Positions 33,483 through 44,880 of a stretch of DNA of 64,000 bases are shown in pieces; the first letter of the stretch is position 1; the number at the start of each line of letters is the position of its first letter. The DNA is from Lepas anatifera (lineage: Eukaryota; Arthropoda; Thecostraca; Lepadidae). Under the pieces are notes generated by a model. That model did no database searches. It was not told the origin of the DNA and worked only from the letters and a program-made list of their open reading frames with translations. The stretch covers positions 682,001 through 746,000 of the forward strand of contig JAOTON010001129.1 in NCBI GenBank assembly GCA_034440635.1, read 5' to 3'. A program made the position numbers and the translations under genes.

Positions 33483-34840
33483 GATTGATGAACATACGGC
33501 AAATGCTTGCGTCCGCGCGAAATGAATAATTAAACCTTTCTAATTCCCTTCCTTTCAATTCCCACGGTTTTTTAAAGCTTATCTGGACGATTCAGCTCGC
33601 TAAATAGGACGGCGTGCTCTCGTTGAACATTTTGAATTACGCTTTGATTCCAGACTTCATGGTTTCAGAATCTACCCTTCAGCCTAATGGGTTGATGGGC
33701 TTATGGGCAAATGGGCTTTGATTTCAAACCCATGTAAATTGTTTGGCTTCATATAACACTATCCGTCTCCGTATGGTTGGAATTCATACGACTATATTCA
33801 CAAATCATAACATGAATGGGTGTTAGAGAATATCCCGATAGAACAATTTTCATTAAAATCCAATGAAGACTAAATGCATCCGTGGAGCGGGGACCCATCG
33901 CGGACAAAATTGGCCTCTGAACATTCGTAAACTAAATCAGATAATATACATATTTCTACTCCCTTGAAACCTCAACCCACGAGTGGAAAGCTCATTGCCC
34001 TTGTTTTGGCAAGGCAACTGTCAGTGGCAGATTCAATATTTTATTTGGAGAGGGGGGGTGGTTGAGCGCAATAGGTTCCTCTTTGGTAAAATCATCGTGA
34101 TAAAAGCTTTGCTAATTTCGAAACATGTTCATATCCTGACGGCGTTACCGAACCCATCGGCTAAATACGTAAAAAATAGAACAGCTTTTGTTTAGGTTTC
34201 TTTGGGACGGCGGCGGGAAGTTTGCCCGACCAGGTCAAAAATCAATCAGGGGTATGGAGCCGACGGTCTTCTGACGGTACAGGGCAAACAATTTCTAGAT
34301 AGAGCATTTCAAGAGCTTTCCAACGCCGTGACTTTCAACGAAGTTGATGTTGTACTTCTATTTCCACGCCCCCTCAGGCGCAGAAAGAAATCTCTTTCTC
34401 CCAACTCCCCATAGCTTCAAGCTGTAAAACGCCTCCCTTGTTGCGCGGGTGACGTCACCAGCACCTGTTGCCAGGGAACTTGAACGAAGGCTGCTTGTAT
34501 CCGCCAATGGCAACTGGACACCCTGACGTAAGGCCTCAACATACAGCCACAGGGTTTCCAGAGAGGTCTACGCTCAGATGTGGGTGATTAGCTACCATGA
34601 GGTCTAGTGTTACCATGAGGTCTAGTGTTACTCTCTTATCCAATGGTGTTTAACATGGAGACCTTAACTACAAATTGGGCTGAAACAGCCCAGCTTCAGA
34701 CCGCTTGCGCTTCATCAGTTTTGAAGATATCGGGATGAAACCTTTACAGATCGTCTCAAAATAGTTCAATGCATGGGAAAATGATAGGTGTTTCTAAAAT
34801 TTCAAAAGTTTTGGATTTTTAATGAGTCTGACCTACACCC

Positions 34841-35990
34841 ACTATCCCCCCCTTTCCCTCCCCCTATACTACGCACATGCACCTTCACAACGGCACCAAT
34901 AATCATGTTTTACCCTAATACTCGCAAAAGACCTAACACAATGGTTAACAAATGCTGACGACCGTCGCGGTAGTAGGTACCATGTGCAATGTGTTCATAG
35001 GGCCAGACATCCGGGTAAACATCCAAAACTTAAGCCGTTTGCGGAGACCCTGGTGTTATTCAAAGCTTGATAACAAATAGTATCATTGAACCCAAAATGA
35101 TTCCGAGAATCATATTAGTCCTGCACACCTATACTTTTCAACAATCTGATCAGCTCTAGAACATGGATTTCCATCACCGGACCTTGATGCCCGGCTCGAA
35201 AAGCCGGGGCGACGCCCTTGACGGCAAAACTTGCAGCGGCATCTGGACGGGGTGGATATATGGCAGCTCGCTCTTTGACCGGAGTATCAGTCAGAAGCGG
35301 GCGGCCGGCAACAGTCACAATGCAACTGCAGTGTGTCCAGCACACTGCGTTCGCTGTGTGATCTCAGTTTTGTATCAATGGGTGATTCAAAAGAAATCCA
35401 CTTGTGACGATTTTCGTGGCAAGTACACAATTCAGACACGAGTCCCGTTCTGAGGTGATGGTATTGGCCGACCACTTGGCCTTCGTGCCAATGCTTCCCC
35501 CTTCCTCATCTATCCTCGCCGTGGCAGCCGAGAGCGCGGGACGATTTGCGAGAGCGCGAGACGAGCTTAGTTTAGGAGGCAGCAGCTATTCATGCTGAAG
35601 TCCAATCTCACAAGGTGTCCCAAAAGAGACCAGCGACCTGGAACCGTGCTCGCACGCCACAACTTCAGACCGTGGGAAATGGCACGACTGACCGATTCAT
35701 CCGCCACTTTGAGCAAGGCGTTGCCCTGTAATTAAACGCATGTAAGCCGGACCATAATTTTGGGTTGACAGGTCTGGTGTATAACAAAAATATTAAAGAG
35801 GTCTGGCCAACAGTGTAAATCCGACTCGTTAGTAGATCCGGAACCGGAATAAAAGTAAACTACTATAGTAACAACAGAAAACAGCGAGTCTTCCGCTTTG
35901 GGTAAGAGAGACGAAGTAAAATACCTGGGGATTGACATTGCCATAATGTTTGTTTTTTTCCTCATCAACAAACCTCTAAACTTCTGACAG
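34841..35990. other. No firm gene; GC-rich exon-like patch at 35113-35475
   Basis: About 34860-34990 is a copy of the dispersed repeat also at 23115-23240. From 35113 to 35475 the DNA is GC-rich, with open frames on both strands: plus 35163-35453 and minus 35345-35115 and 35475-35287. None joins in phase to the gene starting at 35991. A plus-strand frame at 35575-35729 is likewise unassigned. An upstream exon of the 36-kb gene may lie here, but I cannot place it. Confidence 0.35.
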
Positions 35991-38900
35991 GGGCCGCCGA
36001 TCAGGGACCAATCAGAGACGAAGTGGACCCGGTGCCGGCAGGTTTTTTGCAGCATGTGCCCTGTCTGCGACTGGTCACCATTGACTACAACCACTGCGGC
36101 TACCACTACAAACGGACCGTGTACCACATGGAGCGCGGCGACAACGTGGAGCCCACTCTGGCGGCCTGCTGGTGAGACTGCCGCTCGCTTGCGCCCTTCG
36201 ATTTGGCATGACACGTCACGAGACCTTCCCCGTAACATGCTTGAAATGTAGCCTTCAGAAAGTAAAGATTGCACATTGGATCTTTAATTCTAGCTTTTTT
36301 GGGTTCGGTATGCGTTTATAGACTCCCGGTGTGTCTTGTACTTTATGACGTACTGGTATACCTCCCTGCCCCGAATGATATGCCTCCTCGATATCAGAAT
36401 TTATTCCTTCCCAACGGAGGCCAATATTTATCCTAAGCAAAGGAAGTTTCCCCGAACGAAAAAGGCATTTGGAGCTTGACGAGAGAGCAAACTAACCATC
36501 CCCAAAGCACGGAATGAATAGATTAGGCACCAGATTGCGACGAGAGAGCAAACTAACCATCCCCAAAGCACGGAATGAATAGATTAGGCACCAGATTGCG
36601 ACGAGAGAGCAAGATAACCATCCCCAAAGCACGGAATGAATAGATTAGGCACCAGATTGCGACGAGAGAGCAAAATGACCGTCCCCAAAGCACGGAATGA
36701 GTGGATTAGGCACCAGATTGTGACGAGAGAGCAGAATGACCGTCCCCAAAGTACAGAATGAGTGCACCAGATTGTGACAGCTTGCCGTATCGAAGCGCTT
36801 ATTTACACCTCAATGGGCACCAGTGGAAGTTTTGAAAACATGATTTTCTTCCTACCTCGAGATTTTCCCCTGCTTAGTTGGCAAGGTGAGGGGCTCTTAA
36901 TCTCTGGTGTTTCATACCCCGACCGAGTGTCTCCTCTGTTGCCAGACAAAGGTTCCCTGGAGACAGACGGACACGGGTAGACTTAGACAGATGGAGACGG
37001 TGTACTTGAGCTGGAGACTGCTGAGCCTGTCTCGATAGAGATGACCAAGACACCCGTCAGGGACGCTGTTCAATGTGTGATTTCCTCTCCTCTGTGCCAA
37101 CATTCTGGGTTCCCTGCGACCAGTCAATCCCCTGATGTGGCCTTCAGGGCCTAGCTAAAGCGGACCAACACAATCCAGAGAAGTTGACTCCTTGTGACCA
37201 ATCCAGAAGCTACTGTTGGGTGCTATCCACTAAGCCACCTCATCCCCCCCAGAAGCTACGGGTGACGGCAGTCAGATCCACTTTTTTGGAGACAACCTCT
37301 CATTTGTGGGACCCCTTTCGTGGGCCTCGGCTCGCCTCAGGGCTCCCGGATTGGCTCAAGCAGCTCTTGCTCGTAAAACCGGCCATCTCACGGACACGGG
37401 ACCGCCAAGGCTGATCCCACACGCTAGTTGCAGGTTCTCCGTCGCTTGTCAAAACTTCCGTGTGTATGAAAATGGCATTGTTACCAACAGACCAACAGTG
37501 TCCCTGTAATGCTTGCCAAGTCCTAGCCAGGATCCTGTCTGCCTTTATGTGCTTAAGAACCAAGAGAAGGGATCGACGACTTCTAGCCGGGAGGCTAGCC
37601 AGGGCCTCTGTGGGACCTATCTTAGGGCATATCTGACAAACTGACGCCCTGAACACATTAGAACTATCTGGGAATGCCTAGAGGTGACCAGCTCCCTGAT
37701 TTGGTAGCTTTTAAAGGAAAAGCTAAGCCGGCGTGGAAGTCACAGCCTCATGAAAGCGCGTCATGCACTTTTGACATCCTCCTAGGTTATTTAGCAACAG
37801 CTTGTGAGCTCCTGATATGGAAGCAGCTGGTCCTACCTAATAACCCTCGGGGGCCCTGCAGGGCTGGCCACTAACAAGCCAGTTTTTGCTGAGATTTTAT
37901 TAGAGGTACTTATCTCCCCGCGAAGTATTGCGAAACAAATCTATGTCGTTTCGACGCTTACGTGTTTGTTGACATCATGCGGGAAAATGTATCCTGTTCT
38001 CCTTTTATACCACAGTACATGTCATTTCACGCATAAAGGCGCGAGAGAACCATTTAAGCCTTTTGAATGAAACGATCCGTTAAAAGTCAATTCCCGCAAA
38101 GCTGGTAAAAAATTTGACTTTTATTTCCGATCTCCGCTGCGCTTCCTTATCATCCGAGCCTGTCCTAAAAAATAGTCGAGCCAAAACCCAGCCATGGATC
38201 GGTCCATAGTCTTTGTAAGTTCCCTTTTACAGCTGCGGAAGAAACCCCTATGAAGTCACGCCTGAGCTCTCTTCGGGAACCTTCCTGGGTAAAACCTGCG
38301 TGCCTGTTGGTTACCGTGAAGTGTTCGGCAGCACCTACAGCGAGCTGATCAACTGTTCGCGCTCGACGGCGCGGCGTCTGTGCGAGCGTGCCGGTGCCGA
38401 ATTCGTCGACGACTACCTGGCACGCTCTGGAGGAGCAACGCTGCGGGTAAGTCTCCGGCGGAAGCGCACTGACCCTGAAGCAGGTGAAATAGTGCCAACG
38501 TATGTTATCAGAGGTGAGTGCATGAGCGATGGCGATGGGGTCAAATGGAAACATAAATGTGGCAACCGTGGACAGGAGGAGGATGGTGCCTAGTAGTTTG
38601 AGCGGAGCTTTGTTTTGTGTTTGTTTGCCCTGTTTTGACAGCTTGTCCAAGGCGTGCTAGATACGATTTTCGCGTGGTGCGCGTAAAAACACTGTCTCGC
38701 TGACAAGTGTAAACGTGTGTGACATTCACCTTTCTGTTCTCAAAATTTTTTCCACGTGGGTTTTCTTGGTGCCTAGGGTATCCATTTAAACAAGGTAATC
38801 TTGCGCTTCTGTGTTCCTTTGTAACCAGGTACAAAATTTAATTGAAATAGTTTCCGACCTTCTCGACACAATGGGGTTGACATGCCGGCTGAACAACAGC

Positions 38901-39008
38901 ATCTGCCGACTGTACATCAGCTACACTCGACTGGTACCACACCAAAACCTTAGGCAACACGGAGAACGAACGCTCGTTAGCGCAAACGCAAAATCTAGCT
39001 CACCATAA
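35991..39008 (+). CDS. Last three exons of an unrecognised cysteine-rich protein (partial gene)
   Basis: Exons are 35991-36171, 38233-38446 and 38829-39005, with the stop TAA at 39006-39008. The first exon follows a pyrimidine-rich tract and TTCTGACAG and ends CTG|GTGAGA. The second follows CCCTTTTACAG and ends CGG|GTAAGT. The third follows CCTTTGTAACCAG. Reading phases agree across both introns: 2 nt plus 1 nt at the first, and in phase at the second. The joined frame is open for about 190 codons. Its upstream exon is not found; it must end with one base of a split codon. Seen segments include DQGPIRDEVDPVPAGFLQ, YNHCGYHYKRTVYHMERGD, a CCC triplet across the first junction, FLGKTCVPVGYREVFGS, NCSRSTARRLCERAGAEF and GLTCRLNNSICRLYISYTR. 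There are ten cysteines and one NCS glycosylation sequon. A secreted or extracellular protein is plausible, but I recognise no family. An internal start at HVPC (alternative acceptor TTTTTTGCAG at 36052) is possible. A poly(A) signal follows at 39131. Confidence 0.65.
36478..36780. repeat. 61-bp tandem repeat, about five copies, in intron 1
   Basis: Units begin GACGAGAGAGCAAACTAACC at 36478, 36539, 36600, 36661 and 36721, the last being shortened after 36760. The first two are nearly identical and later ones carry substitutions (AAAATGACCG, AGTGGATTAGG), giving a gradient along the array. It lies in the first identified intron of the cysteine-rich gene. Confidence 0.9.
37214..37248 (-). mobile_element. 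SINE head-only fragment flanked by an 11-bp duplication
   Basis: The 35-bp insert holds, on the minus strand, only the first ~31 nt of the Arg-headed SINE (ATGAGGTGGCTTAGTGGATA and the adjoining bases). CCAGAAGCTAC is duplicated on both sides (37203-37213 and 37249-37259). The body and tail of the SINE are absent. It lies in intron 1 of the cysteine-rich gene. Confidence 0.75.
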
Positions 39009-39130
39009 CCCCAGCTTTCAAAATCTATAGCTTCCTCTGCATTCATAAGAAATAATAGTTGAACCCTTTTAAGCATTTCTGCAGGACCGGAACTCAGAAT
39101 GGGTTGAATGAAAACAGAGAACCAAAAAGA

Positions 39131-39136
39131 AATAAA
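39131..39136 (+). promoter_or_regulatory. Candidate poly(A) signal AATAAA
   Basis: AATAAA lies 123 nt after the stop codon of the cysteine-rich gene at 39008. Its position and canonical hexamer fit a cleavage/polyadenylation signal. Short A/T-rich chance matches are common, so this rests on the gene call. Confidence 0.45.
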
Positions 39137-39243
39137 TTGAGAACCAAGAGTGCCTACGTATCTACTTTGTTTCTTCATCTATTTATTATTTCTTGGTTTT
39201 GTCAACGACAAGAAACACCATAAATTAACGCGAGAAATTTGAA

Positions 39244-39333
39244 TTTTAGGCAAAAAAAGAAAACAAAGAAAATAATAACAACTGCATGAAACTCACTCTA
39301 TCTTTCACACTTTTTTTCTTTGTTTGCCTAAAA
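39244..39333. repeat. Hairpin 1: TTTTAGGCAAA arms around a shared loop
   Basis: The left arm TTTTAGGCAAA plus an A/G-rich stretch pairs with a right arm ending TTTGCCTAAAA at 39333. The loop (about 39271-39310) contains AATAACAACTGCATGAAACT followed by CACTCTATCTTTC. Hairpin 2, 27 bp downstream, has almost the same loop. Confidence 0.8.
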
Positions 39334-39359
39334 TGCCTCACCGGAGCGGACCCCTCATT

Positions 39360-39501
39360 GGTGCGCGTTGAACAACTTTCACGCAGACATCAGCAGCAAC
39401 GTATTCAGATAAAAAATAACAACTGCATGGAACTCACTCTATTTTTCTCACTCTGAGTACGTTGCTGCTGATGTCTGCGTGAAAGTTGTTCAACGCGCAC
39501 C
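39360..39501. repeat. Hairpin 2: perfect 44-bp arms, 54-nt loop
   Basis: The left arm 39360-39403 begins GGTGCGCGTTGAAC and ends GCAGCAACGTA. The right arm 39458-39501 is its exact reverse complement. Further weaker pairing extends outward (GCGGACCCC types on both sides). The loop contains AATAACAACTGCATGGAACT and CACTCTATTTTTC, nearly identical to the loop of hairpin 1, while the arms are unrelated. Confidence 0.9.
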
Positions 39502-39827
39502 GGTGCGGGGGTCCGCGCTGCCTTCGCTGGTAATGTGGGAGAGGGGAGGGGCGAGTACCCGCCCCTTCCCGAGTATCTCAAAAATCATGCTAGATAGCAC
39601 ACATAGGGAGGTGGCATGAAGTCGCCCGTTTTAATTTGTATTGACTGTGTCATTTTCAGTATTTTCAGACCATTTTTATGTCAATAGAGATTAAAGGGGT
39701 CGTGATGGAATACAACGGAAACTTAAGTTTTGTGTCGTAACGAATGACAGAACAGAACTATAGAGATTGGATAAGCACCATTGAAATCCTCCCGCCATAT
39801 GCGACTGAAATTGGTATCATATGACCT
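39502..39827. other. Worn MITE end, otherwise nothing
   Basis: Around 39537-39580 a GAGTACCCGCCCC block recalls the sub-terminal blocks of the AGGTCA-rich MITEs. The rest is AT-rich with no gene. Confidence 0.35.
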
Positions 39828-42800
39828 CAGTGGCGTAGCCAAGAGGGGGTCCTTGGGGTCCACGGACCCCCCCTTGGGCTGACCTTATGCACTGGAAAAC
39901 ACGAGCATTGGTCTCAGGGGCCCCCTGAGCTTGGTCTCAGGGGGCCCTCGAGCTTGGTCTCACGGGCTTTCCGAGCTTGGTCTCAGGGGCCCCCGATCAT
40001 CGGTATTGAGGACTCCAGAGTACCGAACATTGATCTCAGGGGCCCTGAGCTTGGTCTCAGGGGCCCCCGAGCTTTGTCTCAGGGGTCCCCCGAGCTTGGT
40101 CTCAAGGGACCTCCGAACTTGGTCTCAGGGCCCCCGGCGGAGGTCCTTGAGAGCTCAGGGCCCCTGAGCTTGGTCTCAGGGGCCCCTGAGCTTGGTCTCA
40201 AGGGACCTCCGAACTTGGTCTCAGGGGTTTTCCGAGCCTGGTCTCAGGGGCCCCCGATCATCGGTATCGAGGGCTCCAGAGTACCAAACATGGATCTCGG
40301 GGGCCCCTGAGCTCGGTCTCAGGGGCCCCGAGCTTAATCTCACGGGCATTTCGATGTTGGTCTCAGAGGCCCCCCGAGCTTGGTCTCACGGGCTTTCCGA
40401 GCTTGGTCTCAGGGGCCCCTGATCATCGGTATTGAGGACTCCAGAGTACCGAACATTGATCTCAGGGGCCCTGAGCTTGGTCTCAGGGGCCCCCGAGCTT
40501 TGTCTCAAGGGGCCCCCTGAGCTTGGTCTCAGGGCCCCTCCCCGAGCTTGGTCTCAGGAGGCCCCCGAGCTTGGTCTCACGGGTCTCCTGAGCTTGGTCT
40601 CAGCGGTCCCGAGCTTGGTCTCAGGGGACCCCGAACTTGGTCTCAGGGGGCCCCTGATCATCGGTATCGAGACTCCAGGGAACCAGACATTGATCTCGGG
40701 GTCCCCTGAGCTCGGTCTCAGGGGCCCCCGAGCTTGGTCTCAGGGGACCCCCGAGCTTTAGTCTCACGGGCCTTTCGATCTTGGTCTCAGGGTCCCCCTA
40801 GCTTGGTCTCAGGGACCCCGAGCTTAGTCTCAGGGGCCTTTCTATCTTGGTCTCAGGGGGCCCTCCGAGTTTTGTCTCAGGGGGCCTCAGAGCTCGGTCT
40901 CAGGGGCCCCCGAGCTTGGTCTCAGGGGACACCCGAACTTGGTCTCAGGGGCTCCTGAGCTTGGTCTCACGGACCTTTCGATCTTGGTCTCAGGCGGTCC
41001 CCTAGCTTGGTCTCAGGGACCCCTGAGCTTAGTGTCAGGGGCCTTTCTATCTTAGTCTCAGGGGGCCCTCCGAGTTTTGTCTCAGGGGCCTAGGCTGGTC
41101 TCAGGGGCCCCGAGCTTGGTCTAGGGGACCGAACTGGTCTAGGGGCCGGCTTGGTTCGGCCTTTCGTCTTGGTCAGGCGGTCCCCTAGCCTGGTCTCAGG
41201 TCCCCCAAGCTTGGTCTCAGGGGCCCTGAGCTTGGTCTCAGGGGTCCCCAAGTTTTGCATCAGGGGCCCTGAGCTTGGTCTCACGGGTCTTTCGATCTTG
41301 GTCTTAGGGTGCCTCAGAGCTGGTCTCAGGGATCCCCCGAGCATTGGTATCGATGGCTCCGGAGCAGCGAACATTGATCTCGGGAAGTGGGGGGAGGACA
41401 ATATTGATCTCGGGGTGCCCCCCGACTATCGATTTCGAGGGGACTTATGAGCGGGGCACGAGAATTGGCCCCATGGGACCCAGAGTTTGGTCTCAGGGGC
41501 CCAGGCTTTGGCTCAGGGTCCCCGAGCATTGGTATCGAGGGGCTCCAGTGTACCGATCATTAGTCTCGGGGGGGCCCCGAACGTTGATCTGGGGCCCCCG
41601 AACAACGGCGACGAGTTACTCCCGAGAAAAGCGCAAGCATGGGCCCAAGCGTGCCCCCGAACCTGATCTAAGTGGAACCCCGAGCTTGATCTTAGGAGCC
41701 CCGCGCATCAGTGTCCAGGGGCTCCGGAGTATTGGTATCGGGGGGGAAGCAATGATTTCAGGGGCCTCCAAGTGCTGATCTCGGTGGGCCCCCGAATGTG
41801 TGGATGCAGTGGCGTAGCCAAGGGTTCTAGGAGTCCGAGGACCCCTTTGGGCCCATCTGAACCACTGCAAAGCATTCTCTGACCACGGGGCTTCCAGAAT
41901 CAGTCTCAGAAGCCCCTGAAGATTCGTTCTCAGGGCGTCCCGAGTCGGCCTCAGGGCCCCGCCCTGAGGGTCAGTCTCAAGACCCCCAAAAGTAGATTTC
42001 AGGGGGTCCCTGGGAGTTAGTCTCAGGGGATCCCGAAGGTCGGTCTCAGGGGCCCCGAGAGTCGGTCTCAGGGGGTCGAGCTCGTTCCGGGGTCCCCAGA
42101 GAGTGGTTATCAGGGCCCCGCGACAGTCTATTTCAGGGGGCTCCATGAGAGTCAGTCTCAGAGAACCCCAAGGGTCGGTCAAGGGGACCCCGAGAGTCAG
42201 TCTTAGAGGACCCCCGATATTCGGTAGTTTTACGGGCGTCTCTCTCAGGAGTCAGTATTTACTTTCAGGTGGCCCCGAGAGTTAATCTAGGGGTCCGAGA
42301 GCTAGTCTCATTTGATCAGCAGAGTGCTGATCTCAGGAGGCCCCTGAGGGGTAATCTTGGGAACCCTCGAGATTTAGCCTGAGACTGTGCCCCCCCTAGT
42401 TGTTGCATAAAAGGCCCCGAGAGTCAATCTCAGGGAGCACCTAAAAGTTAGTATCAGAGTGCTCCCGGGAGCTAGTCTCCGGTTCGTCCAAGAGCTAATC
42501 TTGGGGCTTTGAGAGTAATTCCCAGAGGTGCTCCTGAATTTTGGTCCCACGGCCCCGAGTTAGCCTTAGGCCTCTGAGGGCTAATCTGGGCTTCCGAGAA
42601 GCAGTCTCGGGAGTGCCGTGCCAAATACTCCGTTTCAGGGGCGCTTCCACGCCTCCCTCCTCGAGTGTTAGTCTCAGGGGGCGACCCAGGGTTAGTCTCA
42701 GAGGGCTGTCGGAAGTCATTCCCAGCCCCCCGCCCCACCCCAGAGACAGCCTTAGGGGACCCCCAAGAGCTAATCTGGATGGCCCCGAGAGTCAGTCTCA

Positions 42801-43300
42801 GCCCCCCTCCCCCAGAGAAAATCTGGGGGACCCGATAAATAGGCCCAGAGGTGCTGCCGATAACTAATCTAGGGAGCCCCGATCTCAGGAGTCCACAATT
42901 TTAGTCAAGAGGCGCCTTGAACCAGTATCAGAGACTCCCTGAGATCTAATCGGGAGAGGGGCCAGAAATTAACCTTGTGAGTAGCGCCAAGTGTTGGTCT
43001 TAGGCGGCCCCAGAGCTAGTCTCAGGTCTCCCAAGAACTCATCTCGGAAGCCCGATTTATTTTCAGGGGACCTTTCAGTTCTAGTTTAAGGAGGGCCGGA
43101 GAGCTAATCTCAGAGATCCGACAATTAGTCTCACAAGGACTCCAGGAGTTAGTCTCAGGGGTCCCCTGAAGCTGGCCTCAAGTGTCCCCAAAAGCTAGTC
43201 TCAGCGAGCATTCCTCTCCTTCCTCCCCCCTCAAAGTTATCCTCAGGGCCCCACGAGAGTAAGTTCCAGGCGGTCCCAGTAGGTAGTCTCATGGTACCCA
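39828..43300. repeat. GC-rich minisatellite, ~22-bp GAGCTTGGTCTCAGGGGC units, with two hAT-like heads
   Basis: The array starts at a CAGTGGCGTAGCCA motif (39828), the form of a hAT-type end, followed by G/C-runs and then 22-bp units GAGCTTGGTCTCAGGGGC plus CCCC. A second CAGTGGCGTAGCCA head lies at 41807 and leads into a related but different unit (GAGAGTCGGTCTCAGGGG). Longer-period copies are visible: a block with CCCGATCATCGGTAT or a close variant recurs near 39990, 40250, 40420 and 40650. Long ORFs here (for example minus 41616-42182) are artefacts. No right-hand end or target duplication is seen. Confidence 0.88.
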
Positions 43301-44880
43301 CAAATGCTGGTTTTGGGGGACGTAAGTATTGATTTGATAGGTTTTATATAGCATCTGGGGCACACTCATATATCCTTTTTATTGGGCGTCCTCAGGGGTC
43401 TAAAAAGTGAGCTTGTGGTCGCCGACTAAAATCCAAGCTTCTTAGATGGTCGCTGAACCTAATACTACATGTATTACAAAATCGGTCTTAAAAGTGGTAT
43501 AAATATGGCTATAGGGAAGCACTGGCGAGTGCAAGGGGGAAGGTTCCGATAAAATATAGATATAAAAAACCTATAAAAAATAAATCGGGTTTCTCGATAT
43601 CGATGACCTAAGCCAGAATCAAGTCATTACCTAAGTGATTTCATGAGATTACAATTCAGTATTAAAGTCAAAGTTATGATCTGAAAGCAACAAAATTATA
43701 CATGCTGGCCCTTAACCCTAGCCCCGGTGACCAGCATGAATCACCTATGACCCCCCCTGGTGGAGGGGGGTTAAAAATGACACCCTCGATCTCGGAAACA
43801 AAGAAAGATAGAAGCGGAAAAAGCGATCGAAATGTCGTCGGAAATGCAGTCGCGTTACTCCCGGAATTTTTGCGGAAGGTCAATACTGTGGTCACCAGAG
43901 GGGAATAATTCATATACGTCAAAATGTATCAAATGCAGTGCTCTATAAAACCTTGCTTATCTCCGTACGCAAAATAGCCGGAACCACTTTCTCAACGCTA
44001 TTCGACAGAGCCGGACCAGCTCTTTCACTAAGTCAACATCCATTTTCATATCGGTTCAAAGGCTAGGGCGCAACAGGACACTGAATATTGGGGATGTTAT
44101 CACGTAGCTTCAAGTTATAATAGGAAGAACGCTCGCATTGGGCGTGATATGTCGGACCTAAAAGCCAATGTTGGATAGTGATCAGTCATTTATACGCACT
44201 ACGCAGTCATGAATACGTATCGATAGTGCCCACTAATCTTAGGCTAAGTCTGTTTGGAGGTCAATCGAGGTCAAAGATGATACACTGCCCGTACACAAGG
44301 GCAATTAAATGGGCTCCGAAAGCGGTGGGACGGGGTACCTACGCATCCTCCTGTTGGCCAACCAGGGTGAGGTCTCCCCAAAATTTTCGATTCATCGTCA
44401 TTAATGCTGTCAGGTACCAAATATGCTCACAATTCCCCTGCCCCGGTCAGCACCAGCCCGCGTCCGTTCCCCTGTAAAAATTCCGTGGGAGCGCCCCTGG
44501 GCATTAACATTTTCGCCCATCACTTCTAAACCAAGCGAGATACAACCATGATTGATGCACCATTGTTGTTCTCTCATCAATAATGGTTTTATTTTGTGTC
44601 CATCCATGTGAAAAATTGTTAGGCCTTATCTTAGAGACAAATAAATGGGTTTGCAGCACCTTAAAAAAGAGCCCCAGAAACAGTTCCGATGTTTAATTTA
44701 ACTAGAGAAAAATGTTTTCATGTGCATACATGCGTCGTGAAATACTTGTGATTCTTCACCTTGAGGCGCCAGAAATCAGATAAATTCCTGTAACATTTCA
44801 AATAAATAATTCAAACATTATTCATTGGCAACATTTCCTCAGAAGTGCGGTGGAAAATATCAACCATTGCTAAGATGAGG
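43301..44880. other. No gene; short MITE fragments
   Basis: About 43590-43660 resembles an internal block of the AGGTCA-rich MITEs (TCGATATCGATGACCTAAG). Near 43740-43790 there is a G/C-run segment of transposon-end type. The 99-codon ORF at 44178-44477 has no recognised features. Confidence 0.4.

Larger units (their letters stand above)
30945..34840. mobile_element. Decayed element with ~230-bp inverted repeats
   Basis: About 30945-31170 and 34610-34840 are inverted copies. Landmarks are AGACTCATTAAAAA, GAAATTTTAGAAACGCC, CATCCCGATATCTTCAAAAC, TTTGTAGTTAAGGTCTCCATG and TTGGATAAGAGAGTAACAC. The 3.4-kb interior holds a broken ORF at 32778-33482 and an A/G-rich stretch at about 31440-32330. 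Exact ends and target duplications are not visible. A short 22-bp tandem duplication (TACCATGAGGTCTAGTGT) lies just inside the right arm at 34595-34635. Confidence 0.65.

Noticed and set aside
35113..35475. Minus-strand cysteine-rich frame with CDCCRP, recalling cystine-knot proteins such as norrin
   Set aside because: The resemblance covers a few residues, the frame ends in a stop right after the motif, and cysteine spacing does not fit.
37300..37656. 118-codon minus-strand ORF
   Set aside because: It lies in the intron of the plus-strand gene and shows no motif; composition alone is not enough.
41616..42182. 188-codon minus-strand ORF
   Set aside because: It lies wholly in the 22-bp minisatellite and its residues simply restate the repeat.
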